Shown here piece after piece: positions 16,224 to 24,720 of a DNA stretch of 64,000 bases. The stretch's first letter is position 1; every line of letters starts with the position of its first letter. The translations under genes were made by a program, and so were the position numbers. Origin of the DNA: Actinophytocola sp036378875 (GTDB taxonomy: Bacteria; Actinomycetota; Actinomycetes; Mycobacteriales; Pseudonocardiaceae); contig NZ_DASUVO010000073.1 of assembly GCF_036378875.1 (NCBI RefSeq), forward strand, positions 62,001 through 126,000, in the 5' to 3' direction. Under the pieces are notes generated by a model, which was not told the DNA's origin, ran no database searches, and saw only the letters and a list, made by a program, of their open reading frames with translations.

Positions 16224-17855
16224 ATGCCCGCGCGACCCTGCATGCGCCCAGTCCGCCTGCTCGCCGCCGCGGTCGTCGTGGCGATGGCGCTCTTGGTACC
16301 GCACCAACCGTCAGCCAAGGCCGCGCCAGGCAGCCCGGCGGTGACGCCGCCGTTGGGGTGGAACAGTTGGAACAGCTTCGGGTGCGGTGTCACCGAGACG
16401 GCGGTCCGGCAGGCGGCCGACGCGATGGTCAGCTCGGGGATGCGTGACGCGGGCTACCAGTACGTGGTGGTGGACGACTGCTGGTTCGACCCGAACCGGG
16501 ACGCCCAGGGCAACCTACGTGCGCATCCGACGAAGTTTCCCAGTGGGATGAAGGCGTTGGGCGACTACATCCACGGCCGTGGGTTGAAGTTCGGGATCTA
16601 CCAGGTGCCGACCGAACGGACCTGTGCGCAGCGGGTCGGGACACATCCCGGATCGACGGGCAGCATGGGGCACGAGGTGCAGGACGCGAACACGTTCGCC
16701 TCGTGGGGTGTTGACTATCTCAAGTACGACTGGTGTTCCCCGGACGGGACGCGTGACCAGCAGGTCGCCCGGTTCTCGCTGATGCGTGACGCGTTGCGGG
16801 CGACGGGACGGCCGATCGTCTACAGCATCAACCCGAACAGCTTCCACGCGATCACCGGTGACAAGTACAACTGGGGTGAGATCGCCGACCTGTGGCGGAC
16901 CACGGAGGACCTGCTCGACATCTGGCAGAACGGCAACGTCAACAGCTACCCGATGGGTGTCGGCAACGTCGTCGACGTGAACGCCCCGTTGGCCGCGCAG
17001 GCCGGGCCGACACACTGGAACGACCCGGACATGCTGGTGGTCGGGCGGCCAGGGCTGACGTTGACGGAGTCGCGGTCGCACTTCGCGTTGTGGGCGCTCA
17101 TGGCCGCTCCGTTGATGGCGGGCAACGACATCCGCACGATGTCCGCCGACGTCAGCGCGATCCTGCGCAACCCGAGGTTGTTGGCGGTGAACCAGGACCG
17201 GCTCGGCGCGGGCGGGCGACGGGTACGCGACGACGGCAACACCGAGGTGTTCGCAAAGCCGCTGTCGGACGGTTCGGTCGCGGTCGGGCTGTTCAACCGG
17301 GGTGGTGGCACCACCACGGTCACCACCACGGCCGCGCAGGTCGGGTTGTCGGGTGGCTCGTTCACGTTGACCGACCTGTGGACCGGTGGCACCTCGACCA
17401 CCGCCGGCCAGATCTCGGCGAGTGTGCCGGCGCACGGCGTGTCGGCGTTCCGGGTGTCCGGCGGTTCCCTGTTGGCGAGCGCAACCGCCCGGCTCCGTGG
17501 CGAGGGGTCAGCACGCTGTCTGGACGTCGACAACGCCTCGACCGCGACCGGAACGGGCGCGCTGATCTGGGACTGCCACACCGCGGCGAACCAGCAGTGG
17601 ACGACCTGGACGGGTGGGGAGATCCGTGTCTTCGGCGACAAGTGCCTCCAGGGCACGACCAGCGGTGCGCGGGTGACCATCTCGCCGTGTACCGGGCAGA
17701 ACAACCAGAAGTGGACCCTCAACCCGAACGGGTCGGTCACCAACACCGGTTCCGGGCTCTGCCTGGACGTCAACGGAGCAGGCACCGCGAACGGCTCCAC
17801 CGTGATCCTGTGGACCTGCAACGGACAGGCCAACCAGCGATGGACCCGCGTCTGA
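16224..17855 (+). CDS. secreted GH27 alpha-galactosidase with CBM13
   Basis: 543 residues. Signal peptide (about 1-34), GH27 barrel (about 40-330) opening with PPLGWNSWNSFG; the nucleophile Asp is in YLKYDWC and the acid/base Asp in WNDPDML. An all-beta C-terminal domain (about 330-415) and a ricin-type CBM13 (about 418-543; NQQW, NQKW, NQRW) follow. Releases terminal alpha-galactose, for example from galactomannan or xyloglucan side chains. ATG 16224 has GAAAGGGG upstream; the open frame begins 48 nt earlier without a site. Some GH27 enzymes are beta-L-arabinopyranosidases, which cannot be excluded. Confidence 0.88.
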   Translation: MPARPCMRPVRLLAAAVVVAMALLVPHQPSAKAAPGSPAVTPPLGWNSWNSFGCGVTETAVRQAADAMVSSGMRDAGYQYVVVDDCWFDPNRDAQGNLRAHPTKFPSGMKALGDYIHGRGLKFGIYQVPTERTCAQRVGTHPGSTGSMGHEVQDANTFASWGVDYLKYDWCSPDGTRDQQVARFSLMRDALRATGRPIVYSINPNSFHAITGDKYNWGEIADLWRTTEDLLDIWQNGNVNSYPMGVGNVVDVNAPLAAQAGPTHWNDPDMLVVGRPGLTLTESRSHFALWALMAAPLMAGNDIRTMSADVSAILRNPRLLAVNQDRLGAGGRRVRDDGNTEVFAKPLSDGSVAVGLFNRGGGTTTVTTTAAQVGLSGGSFTLTDLWTGGTSTTAGQISASVPAHGVSAFRVSGGSLLASATARLRGEGSARCLDVDNASTATGTGALIWDCHTAANQQWTTWTGGEIRVFGDKCLQGTTSGARVTISPCTGQNNQKWTLNPNGSVTNTGSGLCLDVNGAGTANGSTVILWTCNGQANQRWTRV

Positions 17856-17885
17856 GCCTGTGCGACAACAGGGAAAGGAGTACCG

Positions 17886-18002
17886 ATGTCGCGTCGACTG
17901 TGGATGGTGGGGAGAAGAAGGCGGCGGGCGGTGCTCGCCGCGGTGACGGCGTCCGTGGCGGATGGGTCTGCTCACCCAAACCAACTCACCCTGTTGAGAT
18001 AG
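17886..18002 (+). pseudogene. orphan 38-codon signal-peptide ORF
   Basis: AAAGGAG ends 5 nt before an ATG that opens a frame reading MSRRLWMVGRRRRRAVLAAV..., a Tat/Sec-like arginine-rich leader, then stops at TAG 18002 right before a strong terminator. The frame has high GC3. It looks like the start of a former secreted CAZyme whose body has been deleted, or a leader peptide. It sits between the GH27 and GH10 genes. Confidence 0.45.
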
Positions 18003-18005
18003 GCG

Positions 18006-18042
18006 CCGCCGCCCCACCGCTGGGAGCGCGGTGGGGCGGCGG
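18006..18042 (+). terminator. strong GC-rich hairpin
   Basis: A perfect 15-bp stem (CCGCCGCCCCACCGC pairing with its complement) and 7-nt loop, located 150 nt after the GH27 stop and 55 nt before the xylanase start. It should end or attenuate transcription from the GH27 unit, implying that the xylanase is at least partly separately regulated. Confidence 0.75.
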
Positions 18043-18097
18043 ATCTCTTGTGGACTCTCGAACAACCCGACACTTCAACGACGAACCGAGGGTTACG

Positions 18098-19540
18098 ATG
18101 ATCAACAGTTCACCCGCGCGCCGGCGCGGTCTCCTCAGGACGGCCGCCGCCGTCCTGACGACCTCCGGGCTCGCGGCGGCCTGCCTGGTGCTGTCCGCCG
18201 GGACCGCCAGCGCCGCCGACACGCTGGGCGCCGCCGCGGCGCAGAGCGGCCGGTACTTCGGCGCCGCCGTCGTCCCCAACCTCCTGGGCGACTCCTCGTA
18301 CTCGGGCACGCTGAGCCGCGAGTTCAACAGCGTCGTCGCCGAGAACGTGATGAAGTGGGACGCCACCGAACCCAACCGGAACCAGTTCAGCTACGGCGGC
18401 GGTGACCAGATCGTCAACTACGCCCGCGCCCGCGGCATGACCGTCCGGGGACACACCCTGCTCTGGCACGCACAGCAGCCCGGTTGGGCGCAGGGACTTT
18501 CTGGCAGTGACCTGCGTTCGGCGGCGCTCAACCACGTCACCCAGGTCGCTACCCACTTCCGCGGTCAGATCCATTCTTGGGACGTGGTCAACGAGGCGTT
18601 CGCCGACGGCAACAGCGGCGGCCGGCGGGACTCGAACCTGCAGCGCACCGGCAACGACTGGATCGAGGCCGCGTTCCGCGCCGCCCGCGCGGCGGACCCG
18701 AACGCCAAGCTCTGCTACAACGACTACAACACCGACGGCATCAACGCGAAGAGCACCGGTATCTACAACATGGTGCGGGACTTCAAGGCCCGGGGTGTGC
18801 CGATCGACTGCGTCGGCATCCAGAGCCACCTCAGCTCGAACTCCAACCTCAGCAGCTACCAGGCGAACCTGCAGCGCTTCGCCGACCTCGGCGTCGACCT
18901 GCAGATCACCGAGCTTGACATCGGTGGCTCCGGCTCCGGCCAGGCGAACGTGTACCGGCAGGTCACCCAGGCGTGCATGGCCGTCGCCCGCTGCACCGGC
19001 ATCACCACGTGGGGCATCACAGACCGGCACACGTGGCGGCCCAACGACACCCCGCTGCTGTTCGACTCCAACTACCAGAAGAAGCAGGCCTACCAGGCCG
19101 TCCTCGACACGCTCAACAGCGGCGGCGGTGGGGGCGGGGGTGGCGGCGTCGCGGTGCGTGCGGTGAGCGCGAACAAGTGCCTCGACGTGCCGGGCCAGTC
19201 CACCGCGAACGGCACACGGCTGCAGATCTGGGACTGCCACGGCGGCATCAACCAGCAGTGGATCCGCCAGACCTCCACCCAGGAACTGGCCGTCTACTCC
19301 GGAGACTCGCGGCGGTGCCTTGACGCCTCGGGCGCCGGAACCAGCAACGGCACGACGGTGATCATCTGGACCTGTCACGGCGGCGGCAACCAGAAGTGGA
19401 ACGTGAACGCGAACGGCACGATCACCAATGTCCAGTCAGGACTGTGCCTGGAGGTCACCGGATCGTCGACGGCCAACGGCGCACTGGCGCAGCTGTGGAG
19501 CTGTGGCAACGGCACGAACCAGCAATGGGCCGTCCAGTGA
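18098..19540 (+). CDS. secreted GH10 endo-beta-1,4-xylanase with CBM13
   Basis: 480 residues. A twin-Arg-like/Sec signal (about 1-41), GH10 barrel (about 44-340) with acid/base Glu in WDVVNEAF and nucleophile Glu in LQITELDI; HTLLWHAQQP is the usual substrate-binding strand. A run of nine glycines links it to a ricin-type CBM13 (about 355-480). The layout is that of streptomycete xylanases that bind xylan through CBM13. ATG 18098 has GAGGG 7 nt upstream. Its TGA overlaps the next start as GTGA, so the GH95 enzyme is translated with it. Confidence 0.93.
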   Translation: MINSSPARRRGLLRTAAAVLTTSGLAAACLVLSAGTASAADTLGAAAAQSGRYFGAAVVPNLLGDSSYSGTLSREFNSVVAENVMKWDATEPNRNQFSYGGGDQIVNYARARGMTVRGHTLLWHAQQPGWAQGLSGSDLRSAALNHVTQVATHFRGQIHSWDVVNEAFADGNSGGRRDSNLQRTGNDWIEAAFRAARAADPNAKLCYNDYNTDGINAKSTGIYNMVRDFKARGVPIDCVGIQSHLSSNSNLSSYQANLQRFADLGVDLQITELDIGGSGSGQANVYRQVTQACMAVARCTGITTWGITDRHTWRPNDTPLLFDSNYQKKQAYQAVLDTLNSGGGGGGGGGVAVRAVSANKCLDVPGQSTANGTRLQIWDCHGGINQQWIRQTSTQELAVYSGDSRRCLDASGAGTSNGTTVIIWTCHGGGNQKWNVNANGTITNVQSGLCLEVTGSSTANGALAQLWSCGNGTNQQWAVQ

Positions 19541-22392
19541 GCGAGATGCCGGATCTGACGCGTCGGCAGGCGATGAAGCTCGGCGCGGCGAGTGCCCTGC
19601 TGGCGCAGGCCGGGTGGACGGCGACCGCCCGCGCCGACTCCACCGCACCGAGGGAAGTCCGGGCGGCGGGCGACCTGGCGCTGTGGTACGACGAGTCGGC
19701 CGGTTCGGACTGGCTGCGCGCGCTGCCCATCGGCAACGGCCGTCTCGGCGCCATGGTGTTCGGCAACACCGACACCGAACGCCTGCAGCTCAACGAGGAC
19801 ACGGTCTGGGCGGGCGGGCCCCACAACTACGACAACCCGCAGGGCGCCGGCGCGCTGGCGCAGATCCGCCAGCTGGTGTTCGCCAACCAGTGGACACAGG
19901 CGCAGGACCGTATCAACCAGACGATGCTGGGCAACCCGGCCGGACAACTGGCCTACCAGCCCGTCGGAGACCTGCGACTCACCTTCCCGGCGGGTGCCGT
20001 GTCGGGGTATGAGCGGTGGCTGGACCTCACCACCGCCACGACGGTAGCCACCTACGTGGCTGGCGGTGTCCGGTACCGGCGTGAGGTGTTCGCCAGCGCG
20101 CCGGACCAGCTGATCGTGCTGCGACTGACCGCGGAGACACCCGGCTCGGTCACGTTCTCGGCCACGTTCAGCAGTCCCCAGCGGGTGACGGTGTCCAGTC
20201 CGGACAGTGCGACGATCGCGTTGGACGGGATCTCGGGCGCACAGCGGGGGATCGCCGGCACGGTCCGGTTCCTCACGCTGGCCAAGGCGGTGGCCGAGGG
20301 CGGGAGCGTCACCAGCTCCGGCGGCACGCTGCGGGTCTCGAACGCCAACGCCGTAACACTGCTGGTCTCGATCGGCACCAGCTACGTCAACTACCAGACC
20401 GTGAACGGCGACTACCAGGGCGTCGCCCGGAGACACCTCGCGGCGGCTCCCGCGTACGACACTCTCCGGAGCCGGCACGTGGCCGACTACCAGGCGTTGT
20501 TCGGACGGGTCACCCTCGACGTCGGGCGCACGCTGGCCGCCGACCAGACCACCGACGTCCGGATCGCCCAGCACAACACCGTCAACGATCCGCAGTTCTC
20601 GGCGTTGTTGTTCCAGTACGGCCGCTACCTGCTGATCTCGTCGTCGCGACCGGGTTCCCAGCCGGCGAACCTGCAGGGCATCTGGAACGACCAGATGGCC
20701 CCGTCGTGGGACTCGAAGTACACGATCAACGCCAACCTGCCGATGAACTACTGGCCGGTGGACACGACGAACCTCGCCGAGTGCTTCGAGCCGGTGTCCC
20801 GCATGATCAACGACCTCACGGTGACCGGCGCGCGTACGGCGCAGGCGCAGTACGGCGCCCGGGGCTGGGTCACGCACCACAACACCGACGCGTGGCGCGG
20901 GTCGTCGGTGGTCGACGGGGCCGTGTGGGGCATGTGGCAGACCGGCGGCGCGTGGCTGTCCACAATGGTCTGGGACCACTACCGGTTCACCGGTGACGTC
21001 GAGTTCCTCCGGCGCAACTATCCGGCGATGAAGGGCTGCGCCCAGTTCTTCCTCGACACTCTGGTGACCGAACCCAGCCTGGGGCACCTGGTCACCAACC
21101 CGTCGAACTCGCCGGAGTGTCTCCACCACGGAGGCGTGAGCGTGTGCGCGGGGCCGACGATGGACATGCAGATCCTGCGGGACCTGTTCGACGGCTGCGC
21201 CGGCGCCAGCGAAGTGCTCGGCGTCGACGCCGGTTTCCGCGACCAGGTCCGGGCGGCCCGCGGACGGCTGGCGCCGATGAAGGTCGGCTCGCGCGGGAAC
21301 ATCCAGGAGTGGCTCCACGACTGGGTGGAGACCGAACCGGGCCACCGGCACATCTCCCACCTGTACGGCCTGCACCCCAGCAACCAGATCACCAGGCGTG
21401 GCACGCCTGCGCTGTTCACCGCCGCCCGCCGCACCCTCGAGCTGCGGGGTGACGACGGCACCGGCTGGTCACTCGCCTGGAAGATCAACTACTGGGCGCG
21501 GATGGAGGAGGGGCGCAGGGCCCACGACCTGGTCCGCCTGCTGGTGCGGCCGGACCGGTTGGCGCCCAACATGTTCGACCTGCACCCGCCGTTCCAGATC
21601 GACGGCAACTTCGGCGCCACCTCCGGTATCGCGGAGATGCTGCTGCAGAGCCACACCGGCGAGCTGCACGTGCTGCCCGCGCTACCACCGGCCTGGCCGG
21701 CCGGCAGCGTCCGAGGGCTGCGTGGGCGCGGCGGGTACACGGTCGGCGCGGCGTGGAGTGGTGGCCAGATCAGGGAACTGACCGTCACCCCCGACCGCGC
21801 GGGTGCCGTCCGGGTCCGCAGCCGTATGTTCACCGGCACTTATCAACTGGTCGACCAGACGACCGGTAGCGCGGTCCAGCCGACGAAGCCCGAGACCGAC
21901 CTCATCGCTTTCACCGGCGAGGCCGGCCACACCTACCGTGCCACCGGCCAAGGATCAAGCCAGGTGGTGGAACCCGGCGTGTACTACCGCCTCGTCGCCC
22001 AGCACAGCGGCAAGCTGGCAGACATCTCCGGAGGGTCCACCGCCGCGGGCGCCGTGCTGCACCAGTGGTCGGCGACCACGGGGCAGAACCAGCAGTTCGA
22101 CTTCCTCGACTCGGGCAGCGGCTACCACCGGATCCGCGCCCGGCACAGCGGACTGGTCCTCCAGGTGGCGAGCTCGAGCAGCGGCGCGGACATCAACCAG
22201 CAGCCCGACACCAACGCCGCGAACCAGCAGTGGCAGGTGACGGACCAGGGCGGCGGTCTGGTCAGCATCGTCAACAGGCAGAGCGGCCTGGCCATGGACG
22301 TGTGGAGCGGGTCGACCGCCGACGGTGCCCGCGTCTCCCAGTGGACCCCCACGGCCGCCGCCAACCAACGGTTCCAACTTCAGCGCGTCTGA
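19537..22392 (+). CDS. secreted GH95 alpha-L-fucosidase (or galactosidase) with CBM13-like module
   Basis: 951 residues. TRRQAMKLGAAS is a Tat signal. The GH95 domain spans about 45-800: LPIGNGRLGAMV, INANLPMNYW (the two catalytic-site Asn), IQEWLHDW (Glu) and FQIDGNFG (Asp) match the 1,2-alpha-L-fucosidase active site. A ricin-type module of the VYYRLVAQHSGK subtype (about 815-951) ends the protein. GH95 acts on xyloglucan fucose (some members on L-galactose). Start GTG 19537 overlaps the xylanase stop as GTGA; ATG 19546 is an alternative. The coupling makes equal output of xylanase and fucosidase likely. Confidence 0.9.
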   Translation: MSEMPDLTRRQAMKLGAASALLAQAGWTATARADSTAPREVRAAGDLALWYDESAGSDWLRALPIGNGRLGAMVFGNTDTERLQLNEDTVWAGGPHNYDNPQGAGALAQIRQLVFANQWTQAQDRINQTMLGNPAGQLAYQPVGDLRLTFPAGAVSGYERWLDLTTATTVATYVAGGVRYRREVFASAPDQLIVLRLTAETPGSVTFSATFSSPQRVTVSSPDSATIALDGISGAQRGIAGTVRFLTLAKAVAEGGSVTSSGGTLRVSNANAVTLLVSIGTSYVNYQTVNGDYQGVARRHLAAAPAYDTLRSRHVADYQALFGRVTLDVGRTLAADQTTDVRIAQHNTVNDPQFSALLFQYGRYLLISSSRPGSQPANLQGIWNDQMAPSWDSKYTINANLPMNYWPVDTTNLAECFEPVSRMINDLTVTGARTAQAQYGARGWVTHHNTDAWRGSSVVDGAVWGMWQTGGAWLSTMVWDHYRFTGDVEFLRRNYPAMKGCAQFFLDTLVTEPSLGHLVTNPSNSPECLHHGGVSVCAGPTMDMQILRDLFDGCAGASEVLGVDAGFRDQVRAARGRLAPMKVGSRGNIQEWLHDWVETEPGHRHISHLYGLHPSNQITRRGTPALFTAARRTLELRGDDGTGWSLAWKINYWARMEEGRRAHDLVRLLVRPDRLAPNMFDLHPPFQIDGNFGATSGIAEMLLQSHTGELHVLPALPPAWPAGSVRGLRGRGGYTVGAAWSGGQIRELTVTPDRAGAVRVRSRMFTGTYQLVDQTTGSAVQPTKPETDLIAFTGEAGHTYRATGQGSSQVVEPGVYYRLVAQHSGKLADISGGSTAAGAVLHQWSATTGQNQQFDFLDSGSGYHRIRARHSGLVLQVASSSSGADINQQPDTNAANQQWQVTDQGGGLVSIVNRQSGLAMDVWSGSTADGARVSQWTPTAAANQRFQLQRV

Positions 22393-22408
22393 TGCTCCGG
22401 GAGAACAA

Positions 22409-22454
22409 GCCGCCGGCCCTGTTTCGCCGTCATCGGTGAAACAGGGCCGGCGGC
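22409..22454. terminator. bidirectional terminator between convergent units
   Basis: A 16-bp stem (GCCGCCGGCCCTGTTT pairing with AAACAGGGCCGGCGGC) around a 14-nt loop, placed 16 nt after the GH95 stop and 5 nt after the PfpI stop on the other strand. T and A runs within the arms give a U-rich end in both directions. Confidence 0.85.
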
Positions 22455-22459
22455 CGTTC

Positions 22460-23023
22460 TCACGCCGGGATCCTCGCCTTCTCGAGCACCTGCATGAAGG
22501 CGCGGGACCACTGGGGCAGGTCGGGCCAGCCGCGGCAGGACACCATGGCCCCGTCGACGACGTCCGGGCCGTCCACAAAGGTGGCGCCGGCCAGCTCCAT
22601 GTCGACCTTCAGCGGCGGGAACGCGGCCGTGGTACGGCCGCGGAGGAGTCCCAGCGCCGCCGGCACCTGTGGACCGTGACAGATCGTGCCGACCGGGAGA
22701 CCGTGGTCGAAGAAGTACCCGACGATGCGGGCCACGTCCGGGTCCGTTCGGATGTATTCCGGCGCCCGGCCACCCGGGATCACGAGCGCGTCGTACTCCT
22801 CGGGTTTCACCTCGCTGAAGGCAACATCCACGGGTAGTAGGTGGCCCGGCTTCTCGGTGTAGGCGTCACAGTCGGGTTCGAAGTCGTGCACCACCAGCTT
22901 CACCGGCCGCGTTGTGGGTGCGGCCACGACCGCCTCGTGGCCGGCCTCGCGCAGGCGGAAGACCGGGTACATCGAGTCGAGTTCCTCGGCGGCGTCGCCG
23001 GTCAGGATCAGAACTTGTGCCAT
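22460..23023 (-). CDS. DJ-1/PfpI-family protein
   Basis: 187 residues, cytoplasmic. ILTGDAAEELD gives the N-terminal Glu and ICHGPQ the nucleophilic Cys elbow of the PfpI family (deglycase/glyoxalase/protease-like activities have been proposed for relatives). Last gene of the GH54/dehydrogenase operon, 17 nt after the ThuA-PF06439 gene, so it may handle reactive carbonyls made by sugar oxidation (inference). GGAAAGGAC lies upstream of ATG 23023; the long open frame upstream belongs to the neighbouring genes' shadow. Confidence 0.87.
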   Translation of the reverse strand: MAQVLILTGDAAEELDSMYPVFRLREAGHEAVVAAPTTRPVKLVVHDFEPDCDAYTEKPGHLLPVDVAFSEVKPEEYDALVIPGGRAPEYIRTDPDVARIVGYFFDHGLPVGTICHGPQVPAALGLLRGRTTAAFPPLKVDMELAGATFVDGPDVVDGAMVSCRGWPDLPQWSRAFMQVLEKARIPA

Positions 23024-23040
23024 TACGGGTCCTTTCCGTG

Positions 23041-24720
23041 TCAGGGCAGGGTCCAGCGTTGGTTGGTGCCGCCGTGGCAGGTCCAGACGATGAGTTGGGT
23101 GCCGTTGGCGGTGCTGCCACCGTTGGCGTCGAGGCACTTGCCGGAGCTGACCAGTGACCCGTTGGCACCGGTGGTCCAGTTCTGCCCTGCGCTGCCGTTG
23201 CATGTGGACAGTTGGACGTTGGCGCCGTCGCTGGTACCGGTGGTGGTCATGCACTTGCCGAGGCTGCGCCACGTGTTGCCGTCGCGGGCCCACTGCTGGT
23301 TGGTGGCGCCGCCGCAGGTCCACAGCTGGATCTTCGTGCCGTCGGCGGTGCTGGAGCCGCTGACGTCGACGCACTTGCTGCCCGGGCCCACGATCGGACC
23401 GCTGGTGGGGGTGGTGCCACCCAACTCCTTGATCCGGATGTTGCGGAAGGACACGTCGTCGCCGGCGCCGTGGTTCTGGATGCCGACGTGCCCGGAGGCC
23501 AGTGAGCGGGCCGGGTCGGTGTTGGTGAAGTCGTTGATCCTGACGCCGTTCAGGAACACCTGCACGCGTTCACCTTCCACCAGTGCCTCGAAGGTGTTCC
23601 ATTCCCCCGGCGGATTGAGCGCGGCATCGCGGGCGGCGACGTCCGATGTCTTGAAGCCGTAGATCGAGCCGGTGGTCCGGTCCGGAGTGTCGGTGGCGTC
23701 GATCTGGATTTCGTAACCCTGGTTGATCGCCGTGTTCGGGTCGGAGCTGGGTGGGAAGCCGATGAACACGCCGGAGTTGTCGTCGTCGGCCATCCGCCAG
23801 TCCAGCTTCAGCGAGTAGGAGCGGAACTCCCTGGTGCTGTACCAGAGCATGCCCATTCCGCCGGACGAGCTCAGCGTGCCGTTGCTGTTGGTGAAACCGC
23901 CGGGACCGGCTTGGGACCAGCCGGTGGTGGCGCCGTTGTACAGGGTGGTGTAGCCGTTCTCCGGCCGGCAGTCCGCCTTCGTCCGGTTGGCCGCGTACCG
24001 GATGCCGCCGAGTACCAGCGACCGGAAGTTCGCCTCGGTGTAGCTGGCCTGGGTGTGGCCGCTGCCGGTGTAGAAGGATCGTCCACTCTGGACCGTCTTG
24101 CACCAGGTGTGCGGGTGGTCCGCGCCCATGGCGCCGCCGGAGTACGTCGACTCGTCCAACGTGGCCAGCACGCGGGCCGTCGATCGGACGTTGGTCCGGA
24201 AGTTGTACCACTCGTCGGTGCGGACCCAGGTGGGGTTGAGGTGTTGGGTGGCCTGGTGCGCCCGGTTCTCCACCCGGACGGTGGCCTGCTGGATGGCCGG
24301 GTGCGAGGCGAAGTACGCGCCGACCAGCTCTCCGTAGAACGGCCAGTCGTACTCGGTGTCGGCGGCGGAGTGGATGCCGACGTACCCGCCTCCGCTCCGG
24401 ATGTAGGACTCGAACGCGCTCTGCTGGCTGGCGTTCAGCACGTCCCCGGTGGTGTTGAGGAACACCACGGCTTCGTACCGCGCCAGGTTGGTGAGCTGGG
24501 CCGAGTCCTCGGTCACGGTCACCGTGAAGTTGTTGGCAGCGCCCAGTTCCCGGATCATCGCGATGCCGGCCGGGATGGAGTCGTGCCGGAAGCCGGTGGT
24601 CTTGGAGAACACCAGCACGTCGTACGGCGCGTCGGCCGCACTGGCTGGCGGGCTGGAGCTGCACGCGAGGACGGCGAGCGTGGCGGCGGAGACCCCGAAC
24701 ACGCGCCGGATGTGCTTCAT
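23041..24720 (-). CDS. secreted ThuA domain - PF06439 (3-keto-disaccharide hydrolase) - CBM13 protein
   Basis: 559 residues. The signal (about 1-28) contains LACSSS, so it may be a lipoprotein. ThuA domain about 30-245 (VLVFSKTTGFRHDSI, GIHSAADTEYDWP, HPHTWCKT); PF06439/DUF1080 jelly roll about 250-425 (FRSYSLKLDWRM, NSGVFIGFP, INDFTNTD); ricin-type CBM13 about 430-559 with three QxW repeats. ThuA is tied to 3-keto-trehalose metabolism in rhizobia, and PF06439 is named 3-keto-disaccharide hydrolase, so both domains point to 3-keto glycosides. ATG 24720 overlaps the upstream stop (ATGA), so it is coupled to the dehydrogenase before it. Confidence 0.85.
   Translation of the reverse strand: MKHIRRVFGVSAATLAVLACSSSPPASAADAPYDVLVFSKTTGFRHDSIPAGIAMIRELGAANNFTVTVTEDSAQLTNLARYEAVVFLNTTGDVLNASQQSAFESYIRSGGGYVGIHSAADTEYDWPFYGELVGAYFASHPAIQQATVRVENRAHQATQHLNPTWVRTDEWYNFRTNVRSTARVLATLDESTYSGGAMGADHPHTWCKTVQSGRSFYTGSGHTQASYTEANFRSLVLGGIRYAANRTKADCRPENGYTTLYNGATTGWSQAGPGGFTNSNGTLSSSGGMGMLWYSTREFRSYSLKLDWRMADDDNSGVFIGFPPSSDPNTAINQGYEIQIDATDTPDRTTGSIYGFKTSDVAARDAALNPPGEWNTFEALVEGERVQVFLNGVRINDFTNTDPARSLASGHVGIQNHGAGDDVSFRNIRIKELGGTTPTSGPIVGPGSKCVDVSGSSTADGTKIQLWTCGGATNQQWARDGNTWRSLGKCMTTTGTSDGANVQLSTCNGSAGQNWTTGANGSLVSSGKCLDANGGSTANGTQLIVWTCHGGTNQRWTLP

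Noticed and set aside
18021..18030. TGGGAGCGC half-site of a CebR box
   Set aside because: It is the loop and stem edge of a terminator hairpin, not a palindromic box.
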